Assembly: GCA_012735215.1 (NCBI GenBank)
Contig: JAAYHX010000016.1
Location: 62,001-126,000 of the forward strand
Length of the DNA stretch: 64,000 nucleotides
Direction of reading: 5' to 3'
From: Tissierellia bacterium
GTDB taxonomy: Bacteria; Bacillota; Clostridia; Tissierellales; Tepidimicrobiaceae
In this document: piece after piece, positions 1 through 8,164 of the stretch
Position numbering within the stretch: the stretch's first letter is position 1
How the letters are laid out: each line of letters starts with the position of its first letter
The notes under the pieces: model-generated
Databases searched by the model: none
What the model was told of the DNA's origin: nothing
Seen by the model: the letters and a program-made list of their open reading frames with translations, nothing else
Position numbers and translations under genes: made by a program

Positions 1-29
1 TTATAATTATTTTTTATTGAATTTGTAAA

Positions 30-38
30 TGATATAAT
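30..38 (+). promoter_or_regulatory. Extended -10 promoter for the double-cubane operon
   Basis: The sequence TGATATAAT carries the TG dinucleotide one base before a perfect TATAAT (33-38). No good -35 hexamer is seen at the right spacing, as expected for an extended -10 promoter. It lies 44 bases before the first start codon. Confidence 0.5.
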
Positions 39-81
39 GCTTTTGGTACTGTAAATTACAAAAAGCAAGGAGGATTTGGCT

Positions 82-1371
82 ATGGGAGATTATAGAGAAT
101 TGTGGAGCAATCTGGGAATGGACTTAGATAAGCACGACATACTATGTGAGGCTTTACCTGAAGCCTTTGGCTCAATATATTTAACACAGGAGAATAGACC
201 TGAAAACATGAATTATTTTAACTATGCTCTTGCAGAAGTTCACGGAGCTAGAATTGAAGAGATCAATGAAGCAAAGGCTAATGGAAAGAAAGTTGTAGGA
301 ACCTTCTGCGTGTTCGTTCCAGACGAGGTTATACTTGCTGCAGGTGCAGTTGGGGTTGGACTTTGCTCAGGAAGTCAATTCTGGATTGAGGATGGAGAAA
401 AAGTTTTACCAAGAAACTTATGTCCATTGATTAAGGCCTTTGTAGGAGCTAAGGTAAGCCGTACATGCCCATATTTCCAATCCAGTGACATGATAGTTGG
501 AGAAACAACTTGCGATGGTAAGAAAAAAGCCTATGAGATAGTTGAAGAATATATGCCAGTTCATGTAATGGAGCTTCCTCAAATGAAGAGGGAGAAAAAC
601 TATGAGCAGTGGAAGGACGAGATAAAGCTATTCATCAGTAGAATGGAAGAATTGACTGGCAACAAGGTAACAGTTGAAAATTTAAAGAAGGCTATCGACT
701 TAGTAAATAGAAAGAGAAGAGCACTAAAGAGATTATACGATTTGAGAAAAAATACTCCATCTCCAATTAGCGGATTAGATGCTCTATTAGTAACCCAAGT
801 TGCTTTCTTAGATGATATTGAAAGGTTTATTGAGAATACCAATGCTCTTTGCGATGAGTTAGAGGAAAGAGTAAAGAACTTAGAACCAACTGGAAAGAAG
901 AGAATAATGATAACAGGAACTCCAATGGCAGTTCCAAACTGGAAGCTTCATTCAATAGTAGAGGGGTTAGATGCGGAAATAGTAGTAGAAGAAACATGTA
1001 CAGGAACTAGATACTTTGAAGGAGAAGTTTCAACTGAAGGAGATACAATTGATGATCTATTAAAGAATTTGGCAGATAGATATATGAATATAAACTGTGC
1101 ATGCTTCACACCAAATAATGATAGAACAGAAGACATCATTAAGTATGCTGAAGAATACAATGTAGATGGAGTAATTTACTATAATCTATCCTTCTGCCAT
1201 ACCTATGCAATAGAATACAAGAAGGTTGAAAATGCCTTAGCAGAAAAGAGCATACCACTATTAAACATTGAAACTGACTATTCAGAAGAGGATTCAGGAC
1301 AAATCAAGACAAGAGTTGAGGCATTCTTGGAGATGATTGGTAGTGGAGAAAAACTACATACTGTTTCCTAA
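82..1371 (+). CDS. Double-cubane cluster protein, 2-hydroxyacyl-CoA dehydratase D-like (copy 1)
   Basis: This is a 429-residue member of the 2-hydroxyglutaryl-CoA dehydratase D-component/BcrC-BadD family (E. coli YjiM type). Cysteines sit in the conserved segments GTFC (about 76), LCSG (95), NLCPLIK (114), CPYF (129) and VGETTCDGKKK (144). The last block is typical of double-cubane [8Fe-9S] cluster proteins, which make ATP-driven low-potential reductions of small substrates. The ATG at 82 is chosen because AAGGAGG at 67-73 gives 8-base spacing; a TTG six bases upstream is too close. It heads an operon with DUF3343, an activator ATPase and a paralogue. A role as one subunit of a true acyl-CoA dehydratase cannot be excluded; the substrate is unknown. 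Confidence 0.85.
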   Translation: MGDYRELWSNLGMDLDKHDILCEALPEAFGSIYLTQENRPENMNYFNYALAEVHGARIEEINEAKANGKKVVGTFCVFVPDEVILAAGAVGVGLCSGSQFWIEDGEKVLPRNLCPLIKAFVGAKVSRTCPYFQSSDMIVGETTCDGKKKAYEIVEEYMPVHVMELPQMKREKNYEQWKDEIKLFISRMEELTGNKVTVENLKKAIDLVNRKRRALKRLYDLRKNTPSPISGLDALLVTQVAFLDDIERFIENTNALCDELEERVKNLEPTGKKRIMITGTPMAVPNWKLHSIVEGLDAEIVVEETCTGTRYFEGEVSTEGDTIDDLLKNLADRYMNINCACFTPNNDRTEDIIKYAEEYNVDGVIYYNLSFCHTYAIEYKKVENALAEKSIPLLNIETDYSEEDSGQIKTRVEAFLEMIGSGEKLHTVS

Positions 1372-1564
1372 TCACAGCCAAGGATTAAAATTAGAGAAAC
1401 TGTTAAAGGCTAACAATATTAAATATGTAATATCTCCAACGCCAAGAAAGCTTTCAACCTGTTGTGGAATATCAATTATGTATAATAAAGAAGATGAGGA
1501 CAGGATAAAAAACATTATCAACACCTATTCAATAGAAGTATTGGGACTATATACATTAGAGTAA
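1337..1564 (+). CDS. DUF3343 (putative Se/S carrier-like) small protein
   Basis: A 75-residue protein overlapping the end of the preceding gene by 35 bases, which implies translational coupling. The likely start is TTG 1337 (GGAG at 1329-1332), with GTG 1343 as alternative. It has the features of the DUF3343 family: an N-terminal YILFPNHSQGLKLEKLL segment, a Cys-Cys pair in STCCGISI and a final half-ferredoxin-like fold. The family has been proposed to carry selenium or sulfur, but that is not proven. Its place between a double-cubane protein and its activator suggests a role in maturing or supplying the reductase, which is inference. Confidence 0.7.
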   Translation: MVVEKNYILFPNHSQGLKLEKLLKANNIKYVISPTPRKLSTCCGISIMYNKEDEDRIKNIINTYSIEVLGLYTLE

Positions 1565-1579
1565 GATTGGAGGAATAAA

Positions 1580-2338
1580 ATGTATTATGTAGGAATAGAT
1601 ATAGGCTCTACTGCTTCAAAGGTATCGGTCTTTGATGATCAGGAACTCATATTTAATATTGTTATGCCTACTGGGTGGAACAGTGTGGATACTTCTAATA
1701 AGATTAAGGAAGAGCTGGATAAAAATAAGATAGATTTAGAAAATGCAAAAGTGGTTGCTACCGGCTATGGACGAATATCTGTACCATATGCGGACAAGAC
1801 CATAACAGAGATTACCTGCCATGGGAAAGGAGCCTACTATCTAGCTGGCAAGGATATGATGACAGTTGTAGATATAGGTGGTCAGGATACTAAGATAATA
1901 AATATAGAAAATGGCCGAGTAACCAACTTTTTGATGAATGACAAATGTGCAGCGGGTACTGGTAGATTTCTTGAACTGATGGCAAATACTCTTGGGGTCA
2001 CTTTGGAGGAAATGAGTTACATGGCTTTAAAGGGGGAAGACCTTAATATAACTAGCATGTGTACTGTTTTTGCAGAATCGGAGGTTATCAGCCTTATTGG
2101 CAGCGGAGCCAAAAGGGAGGATATTGCAAGAGGGGTAATAAATTCAATAATTGGTCGAATCACAACCTTGCTTAATAAACAAGGAATAAGAGGAGATGTT
2201 TACTTAACCGGTGGCCTTTGTGAGTTGGCTTCCTTTATACAGCTTTTATCAGAAAAAATAGATAGAAAAGTAAATACCAGTTCCCTTGCCAGGTATGCTG
2301 GCTCTATAGGTGGGGCTTTGTTAGCAAAAAATATTTAG
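1580..2338 (+). CDS. 2-hydroxyacyl-CoA dehydratase activator ATPase (HgdC/YjiL-like)
   Basis: A 252-residue ASKHA-fold ATPase of the BadF/BadG/BcrA/BcrD family. The N-terminal phosphate-binding motif is GIDIGSTASKVSVF, and a second ATPase motif TVVDIGGQDTK lies near residue 95. Two conserved cysteines, in DKCAAGTGRF and SMCTVFAESE, are the expected ligands of the [4Fe-4S] cluster that bridges the homodimer. These activators use ATP hydrolysis to push electrons into the D-component or double-cubane partner. GGAGG precedes the ATG. It sits between two double-cubane paralogues and may serve both. Confidence 0.87.
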   Translation: MYYVGIDIGSTASKVSVFDDQELIFNIVMPTGWNSVDTSNKIKEELDKNKIDLENAKVVATGYGRISVPYADKTITEITCHGKGAYYLAGKDMMTVVDIGGQDTKIINIENGRVTNFLMNDKCAAGTGRFLELMANTLGVTLEEMSYMALKGEDLNITSMCTVFAESEVISLIGSGAKREDIARGVINSIIGRITTLLNKQGIRGDVYLTGGLCELASFIQLLSEKIDRKVNTSSLARYAGSIGGALLAKNI

Positions 2339-2351
2339 AAAAATGAGCTTA

Positions 2352-2380
2352 GGATGGCTATATGCCATCCCTTAGTTTTT
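2352..2380 (+). terminator. Intra-operon hairpin with U tract (attenuator-like)
   Basis: GGATGGC (2352-2358) pairs with GCCATCC (2364-2370) around a five-base loop, followed after a short gap by five T (2376-2380). It lies between the activator stop and the ribosome binding site of the second double-cubane gene, so it probably lowers read-through into that gene. Confidence 0.5.
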
Positions 2381-2395
2381 CAAAGGAGTGAAAAT

Positions 2396-3544
2396 ATGAT
2401 TGAGTTACCAAAGAGATTTGATGAATATGAAGAATCTAGGAGAGAAGGTTTTATAAAGATTAAAGAATTGAAAGATAAGGGAGTAAATATTGTAGGAACT
2501 TTTTGCACCTATGCTCCAACTGAACTCATATATGCAGCTGGTGCAGTTCCGGTAAGCTTGTGCAGTGGCAATCAGGATATTATTGCACAAGCAGAAGTAG
2601 ACCTGCCTGAAAATCTTTGCCCCTTAATCAAATCTAGCTATGGAAATGCTGTAACTGAGAGGTGCCCATTTTTCTATTTTTCTGACCTAGTGGTGGGGGA
2701 GACTACCTGTGATGGAAAGAAAAAGATGTATGAGCTTTTGAAGAATATTAAAGATGTTCATGTAATGAATCTTCCCCAAAGCCAGTTGAATGAACATGAT
2801 TTTGAGTATTGGAAAGCAGAATTAATCAAACTAAGAAGGGTTCTTGAGGAAAAGTTTAATGTAGAGATAACAGATGAAAAACTCAGAGAGTCCATAAAAA
2901 CAAGAAATAGGGAAAGAAAGATATTACTTGAGTTTTACGAACTAGGCAAATTAAATCCAGCTCCAATAAGCGGTTTTGATCTTAATTCAGCTGCAGAAGC
3001 AGTGGCATTTAGATTTGACAGGGAAAAGGCTTATGAAGAAATAGCTATGAGAACCTTGGAGTTAAAGGAAAAGTATGAGAGAGAACTAAAGGGGAAAAAA
3101 ACCAATAGACCTAGAATACTGATAACTGGATGTCCAACAGTTGGAGTAAGAAAAAAGGTAATAGATCAAATAGAGGAGTTAGGTGCTGATGTAGTTGGAT
3201 TTGAAAGCTGCAGCGGACCTAAGGAAATGATGGAGCTAGTAGATGAAACTATGGAACCAATAGATGCCATAGCAAAGAAATACTTAAACATACACTGTTC
3301 TGTCATGACTCCAAATCCAAACCGCTTTAAGGTGTTGGATGAAATGATAGACGATTACCAAGTAGATGGAGTTGTAGAAGTTATACTTCAAGCCTGTCAT
3401 ACTTTCAATATAGAATCCTACAATGTAAAAAATTATGTTGCCAATGTAAAGAATAAACCTTATATTTCCATAGAAACAGATTACTCAGAATTTGATTTAG
3501 GACAATTGAAGACTAGACTTAATGCTTTTATAGAAATTCTTTAA
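2396..3544 (+). CDS. Double-cubane cluster protein, 2-hydroxyacyl-CoA dehydratase D-like (copy 2)
   Basis: A 382-residue paralogue of the gene at 82. The cysteine blocks are conserved: GTFC (37), LCSG (56), NLCPLIKSS (75), CPFF (90), VGETTCDGKKK (105), and near the end a CHTFNIE motif. The ATG at 2396 is chosen because AAAGGAG lies just upstream; an in-frame ATG at 2354 falls inside the terminator-like hairpin and gives a non-conserved N-terminus. Compared with copy 1 it lacks about 40 N-terminal residues. Either the two copies form a heterodimer, or each is a homodimer with a different substrate; the sequence alone does not decide. Confidence 0.85.
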   Translation: MIELPKRFDEYEESRREGFIKIKELKDKGVNIVGTFCTYAPTELIYAAGAVPVSLCSGNQDIIAQAEVDLPENLCPLIKSSYGNAVTERCPFFYFSDLVVGETTCDGKKKMYELLKNIKDVHVMNLPQSQLNEHDFEYWKAELIKLRRVLEEKFNVEITDEKLRESIKTRNRERKILLEFYELGKLNPAPISGFDLNSAAEAVAFRFDREKAYEEIAMRTLELKEKYERELKGKKTNRPRILITGCPTVGVRKKVIDQIEELGADVVGFESCSGPKEMMELVDETMEPIDAIAKKYLNIHCSVMTPNPNRFKVLDEMIDDYQVDGVVEVILQACHTFNIESYNVKNYVANVKNKPYISIETDYSEFDLGQLKTRLNAFIEIL

Positions 3545-3553
3545 AACAAAAAC

Positions 3554-3585
3554 AAACCAGGCCTATAACTAGGACCTGGTTAATT
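3554..3585 (+). terminator. Terminator between convergent genes
   Basis: AACCAGG pairs with CCTGGTT around a 13-base loop with a further CCT/AGG pairing inside. It lies between the converging double-cubane operon and the HAD gene and could end transcription in both directions. Confidence 0.5.
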
Positions 3586-3601
3586 GTTTATTGGATGTTT
3601 T

Positions 3602-4243
3602 TTATAAATTTTTTATTATCTCTAAGTTTAGCTGGTTAAAATTGCTTATAACTAAGTCTGCAAGGGATAAATCCTGGTTTCCTGAACCCATATTCTTTAG
3701 GCCTATACATTTCATCCCAGCTGCCTTTGCTGCTTTTACACCATTTTCAGCATCTTCTACTACTAGACATTCTTCAGGCTTAACGCCTATCTTTTTAGCC
3801 ACAGTCAAGAAGATTTCTGGATCTGGCTTTCCCTTCTTTACCTCTTCACCACTTATGATGTATTTTATATATTTACCTAATCCAAACCTTTTTACAATTG
3901 CATCCACTATCTTCCTGTTATTGGAGGAAGCTATTGCCATTGGGTACCCTTGGTTATATAAGGTCAACATAAAGTCCATAAAGTTTTCAGTTAGCTGAAC
4001 CTCATCAATTCTTTTTAGAAATCTTTCTTTTTTCATATGGATAATTTCTTCAACAGAAGGCTTTAAGTTGAACTGTTCTTTAAGCTTCATCCAGATGCTG
4101 TAGTCTGTAGTTCCCACAAAAGCTTCATGGGATTTTCTATCAAACTTTCCTCCCAATTCTTCTAGCAATTGGCCTTCTATTTCAAAATGCAATGGCTCAC
4201 TGTTTATTATTACTCCATCCATATCGAATATTACAACCTTCAA
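3602..4243 (-). CDS. HAD-superfamily hydrolase, beta-phosphoglucomutase-like
   Basis: A 213-residue HAD subfamily IA protein. Motif I is DMDGV (catalytic Asp7 and Asp9), motif II the Ser-Ser-Asn of IASSNNRK, motif III the Lys of KKGKPDPEIF, and motif IV VVEDAENGVKAAKAAG. The helical cap between motif I and motif II includes a TTDYSIW stretch. The substrate could be beta-glucose-1-phosphate, another sugar phosphate or phosphoglycolate. It stands alone on the minus strand with its own promoter at 4293-4321. Confidence 0.82.
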   Translation of the reverse strand: MKVVIFDMDGVIINSEPLHFEIEGQLLEELGGKFDRKSHEAFVGTTDYSIWMKLKEQFNLKPSVEEIIHMKKERFLKRIDEVQLTENFMDFMLTLYNQGYPMAIASSNNRKIVDAIVKRFGLGKYIKYIISGEEVKKGKPDPEIFLTVAKKIGVKPEECLVVEDAENGVKAAKAAGMKCIGLKNMGSGNQDLSLADLVISNFNQLNLEIIKNL

Positions 4244-4292
4244 AGTATCTCTCCTTTGCCCACTATATAGTTAATATAGAGTTTCAAATTTT

Positions 4293-4321
4293 AATATATA
4301 TTAATAATAGCATATAGTCAA
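4293..4321 (-). promoter_or_regulatory. Sigma-A-type promoter for the HAD hydrolase
   Basis: Read on the minus strand, TTGACT (4316-4321) and TATATT (4293-4298) are separated by 17 bases, about 50 bases upstream of the start codon. Confidence 0.55.
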
Positions 4322-4330
4322 ATACCACAT

Positions 4331-4358
4331 AAAAAGCATCCAGCAGAATGCTAGATGC
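4331..4358 (-). terminator. Rho-independent terminator of the carbinolamine dehydratase gene
   Basis: On the minus strand GCATC and GATGC form a stem with an inner TAGCA/TGCTG pairing, followed by TTTTTA. It begins inside the last codons of the dehydratase gene. Confidence 0.65.
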
Positions 4359-4689
4359 CTCTATATATTTCATCAATTTTTGCTGCTAGTATAAAGTCAT
4401 TTTCGTGAAGGCCTCCTATCTTGTGGGTCCATAGTTCTATGACTACCCTTCCCCAAGAAAGATGAATATCTGGATGATGGCCTTCTTCTTCAGCTAAATC
4501 TCCTACCTTGTTAGTAAAGTCTAAAGCTTCTTTAAAATCCTTAAACTTGTAAGATTTCTTCAGCTTCTTATTGTCTATGACTTCCCAGCCTTCCTTTAAA
4601 GAGGGCATAAGCTCCATTATTTCATCTTCATTTAGCGTTGGAGCGCCAATACTACAGGGAATACACTTCTTAGAAGTTAAATCTATCAT
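4351..4689 (-). CDS. phhB: 4a-hydroxytetrahydrobiopterin (pterin-4a-carbinolamine) dehydratase
   Basis: A 112-residue protein, the usual size for this single-domain family. The signature EEGHHPDIHLSWGRV holds the active-site histidines (71, 72 and 76) and is followed by the conserved IELWTHKIGGLHENDF segment. The classic role is recycling of pterin cofactor for aromatic amino acid hydroxylases. No hydroxylase is encoded nearby and an anaerobe is unlikely to have one, so the role may be in molybdopterin or folate metabolism or another dehydration, as suggested for orphan homologues. Residues CIPC near the N-terminus are also common in bacterial homologues. Confidence 0.9.
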   Translation of the reverse strand: MIDLTSKKCIPCSIGAPTLNEDEIMELMPSLKEGWEVIDNKKLKKSYKFKDFKEALDFTNKVGDLAEEEGHHPDIHLSWGRVVIELWTHKIGGLHENDFILAAKIDEIYRGI

Positions 4690-4903
4690 TATTTCACCAC
4701 CCTATATAAAATGGTATAAAATATATACCCATTAATATAATTATTACAATTAAAAAAGGTAATTAATAGTTTATGTAGAAATACTAATTAATATTAAATA
4801 AGGCATTTATAGTATACATACTCTATTACAAAGTTCTATTAATGGGATTGTCCTTGCATTATAGCTATTTAGCAAGCAGGGAGATACAAAGGAGGGAAAA
4901 GCT

Positions 4904-5395
4904 ATGGTTAATAATAAAGTTCCTAATATTGAGTTTAGGCCTATAACTGGACAAGACATGATTGAAGAAATAAAGGAGCTTTTCTTAGAATATGCCCAAT
5001 CATTAAAAATAGATCTCTCCTTTCAAAATTTTGAGGAAGAATTTAAATCATTACCAGGTAAATACGGACCACCTGATGGACTCTTAGTTCTAGCCTTGGT
5101 AGATGGTAAAGCAGCAGGATGTGTAGCTTTTCATAAGATGTCTGATAAGATATGTGAAATGAAAAGGTTGTATGTTCGCAAGCAATACAGAGGATTAGGC
5201 ATTGGTAGAAGGCTTATTAATATTGTTGTTGAACAAGCCTTAAGGATGAATTATGAATACATCAGACTTGATACTCTACCAACAATGACAATAGCCCAAT
5301 CCTTATATATATCCTTTGGATTTTATGACATAGATCCATATGTGTATAATCCCATTGAAGGAGCAAGGTACATGGAATTAAAGCTAATAGATTAA
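4904..5395 (+). CDS. GNAT family N-acetyltransferase
   Basis: A 163-residue GNAT protein. The acetyl-CoA pyrophosphate-binding motif A is present as KQYRGLGIGRRLI, preceded by the beta-4 strand EMKRLYVR and followed by motif B around LYISFGFYDIDPY. AGGAGG lies at good spacing before the ATG. The acceptor substrate cannot be told. It is a single gene between the minus-strand dehydratase and the next plus-strand gene. Confidence 0.83.
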   Translation: MVNNKVPNIEFRPITGQDMIEEIKELFLEYAQSLKIDLSFQNFEEEFKSLPGKYGPPDGLLVLALVDGKAAGCVAFHKMSDKICEMKRLYVRKQYRGLGIGRRLINIVVEQALRMNYEYIRLDTLPTMTIAQSLYISFGFYDIDPYVYNPIEGARYMELKLID

Positions 5396-5505
5396 CATAT
5401 ATTTTAATGAATGAGTTATATAAGAAAGAATTTATAGAAGCATAGTTGACCTGATGTAGTATAATTAAATTAATAACAATAAGTAAATAAAGAGGTGTAT
5501 AATTT

Positions 5506-6324
5506 ATGGACAAGCAAGACTTAATAAAAATAGCTGAGGATTTTGTAGAGAACTCAGAATACAACTACATAAACAAGGAAGTTGCCATTTCAGAAAAGGT
5601 TGTAGGAATGAAAATTTTTGATGCACCAATCTTTGGATTTGCTTCAGCAGATGATGAGTATTTTAAATCATTAAAAGAACCATCAGCAATAGGGGAACAC
5701 TTCATGGCTCCAAAGGAATGGTTACCAGAAGCTAAGACTGTTATATCCTTCTTTTTGCCTTTTAGCCAAGCTGTTAAAAAAGGAAATAAAAGGGATATGG
5801 AATGGCCTTCTGAAGAATGGCTTCATGGCCGTATTGAAGGTCAAGTTTTCATTAATAAGTTGTGTACCCATTTAAAAGATGCATTAATTAGTGAAGGATT
5901 TGATAGTATAATACCCTCTTTAGATGACAGATTTTGGACCAATAACAATGGTTCAGAACATGAAGCAAAGTTTACAAGCAACTGGTCCGAAAGGCATGTT
6001 GCCTTTGGATGTGGACTAGGAACTTTTGGGCTTTCTAAAGGGCTAATAACTCAAAAAGGAATAGCTGGAAGATTTGGAAGCATTGTTACAGAATTATATA
6101 TATCGCCTGACAAGCGTGAGTATAAGGATATATATGAGTATTGTTCAATGTGTGGTAAATGTGCAAAAAATTGTCCAGCCCATGCAATAAGTATAGAAAA
6201 TGGGAAAAACCATGACCTATGTTTACAATTCTTGCAAGAAACAGCTAAAAAGTTTAGTCCTAGACTTGGTTGTGGAAAGTGCCAGGTAGCTGTGCCTTGT
6301 GAATCCAGAATACCTGTCAAATAA
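5506..6324 (+). CDS. QueG-like 4Fe-4S double-cluster protein
   Basis: A 272-residue protein related to epoxyqueuosine reductase but shorter and divergent. The C-terminus has a ferredoxin-type motif CSMCGKCAKNCP (residues about 206-217) and a second set of cysteines in GCGKCQVAVPC, enough for two [4Fe-4S] clusters. The N-terminal half has the FFLPFSQAV and RHVAFGCGLGTFGLSKG segments of the QueG cobalamin-binding fold. A longer, more canonical QueG is encoded at 22769, so this copy probably acts on another substrate, for example as a reductive or corrinoid-handling protein (inference). It ends 14 bases before the response regulator gene. Confidence 0.72.
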   Translation: MDKQDLIKIAEDFVENSEYNYINKEVAISEKVVGMKIFDAPIFGFASADDEYFKSLKEPSAIGEHFMAPKEWLPEAKTVISFFLPFSQAVKKGNKRDMEWPSEEWLHGRIEGQVFINKLCTHLKDALISEGFDSIIPSLDDRFWTNNNGSEHEAKFTSNWSERHVAFGCGLGTFGLSKGLITQKGIAGRFGSIVTELYISPDKREYKDIYEYCSMCGKCAKNCPAHAISIENGKNHDLCLQFLQETAKKFSPRLGCGKCQVAVPCESRIPVK

Positions 6325-6338
6325 TTTGAGGTGGTATC

Positions 6339-7013
6339 ATGTACAAGATCCTCATAGTGGAAGATGACAAGGCCTTGTGTAATAATATAAAGGAAGGCCT
6401 ATCTAAGTGGAACTTTGAAGGGATTGTTGTGGAAAAATTTGAAGATGTATTACAAGAGTTTGCAAAATACAATCCTCAACTAGTTATCATGGATATAAAT
6501 TTACCCTATTATGATGGGTTTTATTGGTGCAAAAAGATTAGGGACCTATCTAAGGTTCCAATTATATTTCTGTCATCCAGAGACAGTAACATGGACATAG
6601 TAATGGCAGTTAACATGGGTGGAGATGATTATGTGACTAAGCCTTTTTCCATGGATGTCCTATTAGCAAAGATGCAAGCCTTGCTTAGAAGAACCTACTC
6701 CTATGGGCAGCATGAGGGACAAATAATTGAATGTAAGGGGGCCATTATAAATATAAATGATGGAACCCTTACCTATGATGGAGAAAGCATAGAACTTACT
6801 AAAAATGAATTCAAAATACTTCAGCTCCTTATGAGAAACAAAGGGAAGATTGTATCTAGAGATAAAATCATGAGGGTCCTTTGGGAAAGCGAATACTTCA
6901 TTAGCGAGAACACTTTAACAGTGAATGTAAACAGGCTTAGAAACAAGTTAGAGGAGATTGGCTTAAAGGATCTGATAGTAACAAAAAAATCACAGGGGTA
7001 TATGATACCATGA
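6339..7013 (+). CDS. bceR: OmpR/PhoB-family response regulator, BceR-like
   Basis: A 224-residue regulator with an N-terminal receiver domain (acidic pocket VEDD, phosphoacceptor Asp52 in VIMDINLP, conserved Lys in DDYVTKPF) and a C-terminal winged-helix DNA-binding domain ending in KKSQGYMIP. It overlaps the kinase gene by four bases (ATGA). The kinase type and the ABC transporter that follow place it in the BceRS class, which controls antimicrobial-peptide detoxification transporters. Confidence 0.88.
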   Translation: MYKILIVEDDKALCNNIKEGLSKWNFEGIVVEKFEDVLQEFAKYNPQLVIMDINLPYYDGFYWCKKIRDLSKVPIIFLSSRDSNMDIVMAVNMGGDDYVTKPFSMDVLLAKMQALLRRTYSYGQHEGQIIECKGAIININDGTLTYDGESIELTKNEFKILQLLMRNKGKIVSRDKIMRVLWESEYFISENTLTVNVNRLRNKLEEIGLKDLIVTKKSQGYMIP

Positions 7014-8041
7014 CCCTATTCAAATATATTAAGGACTCCTATAGAACAATTGTCTTTTTCTTCCTGCTGCTTCTCATAATTGACTTGATATTAATCAGCA
7101 GTAGCGATTTAGACAAATCACTCTTGGATATTTTCTACTTAAACCTACTCCATTTTTCTATTTTTCTCATATTTTTAGCTATAGATTATACAAAGTGGAG
7201 AAACACCTATGGGGACTTAAAAAGGGCTATAGACCTAAAGGAGAATGTTGACACCTTTGTATCAGAGGGAAGCAAATTGGAAGAAGTTCTAATAAGGGAT
7301 ATAATTGATTTAAAGAATAAAGAAAAGTTAAGGGAAATTGAGGAGCTGAAGAACAACTTAGAAGAAATAAATGATTACATAACCAAATGGGTACATGAAA
7401 TAAAAATCCCTCTATCAGTCTGTGAGCTTATGGCTGACAATATAGAATACAGGGGAATGCATGAAATATCAAAGGAATTAAGGCAGGAAGTAAACAGAAT
7501 GAATTTCCTTGTAAATCAAGTACTACACATGAGCAAGGCTTCCAGCTACAGTCAGGATTTTATTGTGGAAGAGGTGGCCTTAAGCAGTCTAGTTAAAAAC
7601 GTAATTAAGGATAATATGAATCTATTTATATCTAAGAGAATAGAAGTGGAAATGGTTAACCTAGACTACAACATATTGACGGATAGAAAATGGGCCTATT
7701 ATGTAATAGAGCAGATAATAAACAATGCATGTAAATATGTAGATACTGGTGGCAAGGTTAGGATATATGGTGAAGAAAGAGACGAAAGCGTCATACTAAC
7801 TATATGGGACAATGGCATGGGTATACCTAATAAGGATTTAGACAGGATTTTTGACAGAGGATTTATAGGAGAAAATGGCAGGAAGACAAGTAAATCTACA
7901 GGGATGGGTCTTTATATATGTAAAAAGGTAGCAGACCAGTTGAATTTTAAAATTGAAGTATCCTCCCAAGTTTATAAATATACCGAATTTAAAATAATCT
8001 TTTATAAGCTGTCAGATTACTTAAAAGTTACAAAAATGTAA
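7010..8041 (+). CDS. bceS: Intramembrane-sensing histidine kinase, BceS-like
   Basis: A 343-residue kinase with two transmembrane helices (about residues 13-30 and 42-59) joined by a very short outer loop, so it has no ligand-binding sensor domain. This is typical of BceS kinases that sense through the BceB permease. The H-box is TKWVHEIKIPL with His129; the N-box is INNACKYV and the G-boxes are DNGMGI and STGMGLYI. The charged linker from 65 to 120 is likely a coiled coil. It is translationally coupled to the regulator. Confidence 0.87.
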   Translation: MTLFKYIKDSYRTIVFFFLLLLIIDLILISSSDLDKSLLDIFYLNLLHFSIFLIFLAIDYTKWRNTYGDLKRAIDLKENVDTFVSEGSKLEEVLIRDIIDLKNKEKLREIEELKNNLEEINDYITKWVHEIKIPLSVCELMADNIEYRGMHEISKELRQEVNRMNFLVNQVLHMSKASSYSQDFIVEEVALSSLVKNVIKDNMNLFISKRIEVEMVNLDYNILTDRKWAYYVIEQIINNACKYVDTGGKVRIYGEERDESVILTIWDNGMGIPNKDLDRIFDRGFIGENGRKTSKSTGMGLYICKKVADQLNFKIEVSSQVYKYTEFKIIFYKLSDYLKVTKM

Positions 8042-8113
8042 TATTAAAATCCCCTTTGTCATCCTAAGTGATGGAATAAAGCATTTATTAGAACTAGAAT
8101 ATAGGTAAAGAAT

Positions 8114-8144
8114 AATTCTCTCTTTAATATGAGAGAATTTTCTA
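8114..8144 (+). terminator. AT-rich hairpin between bceS and bceA
   Basis: AATTCTCTC (8114-8122) pairs perfectly with GAGAGAATT (8131-8139) around an eight-base loop and runs into TTTTCT. It separates the two-component genes from the transporter genes and could be a terminator that makes the transporter operon separately inducible. Confidence 0.55.
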
Positions 8145-8164
8145 ATGAAGCAGGAGGGGATCAC

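Noticed and set aside
2354-2395. Upstream in-frame ATG of the second double-cubane gene
   Set aside because: It lies inside a terminator-like hairpin and has no binding site; ATG 2396 has AAAGGAG and gives the family N-terminus.
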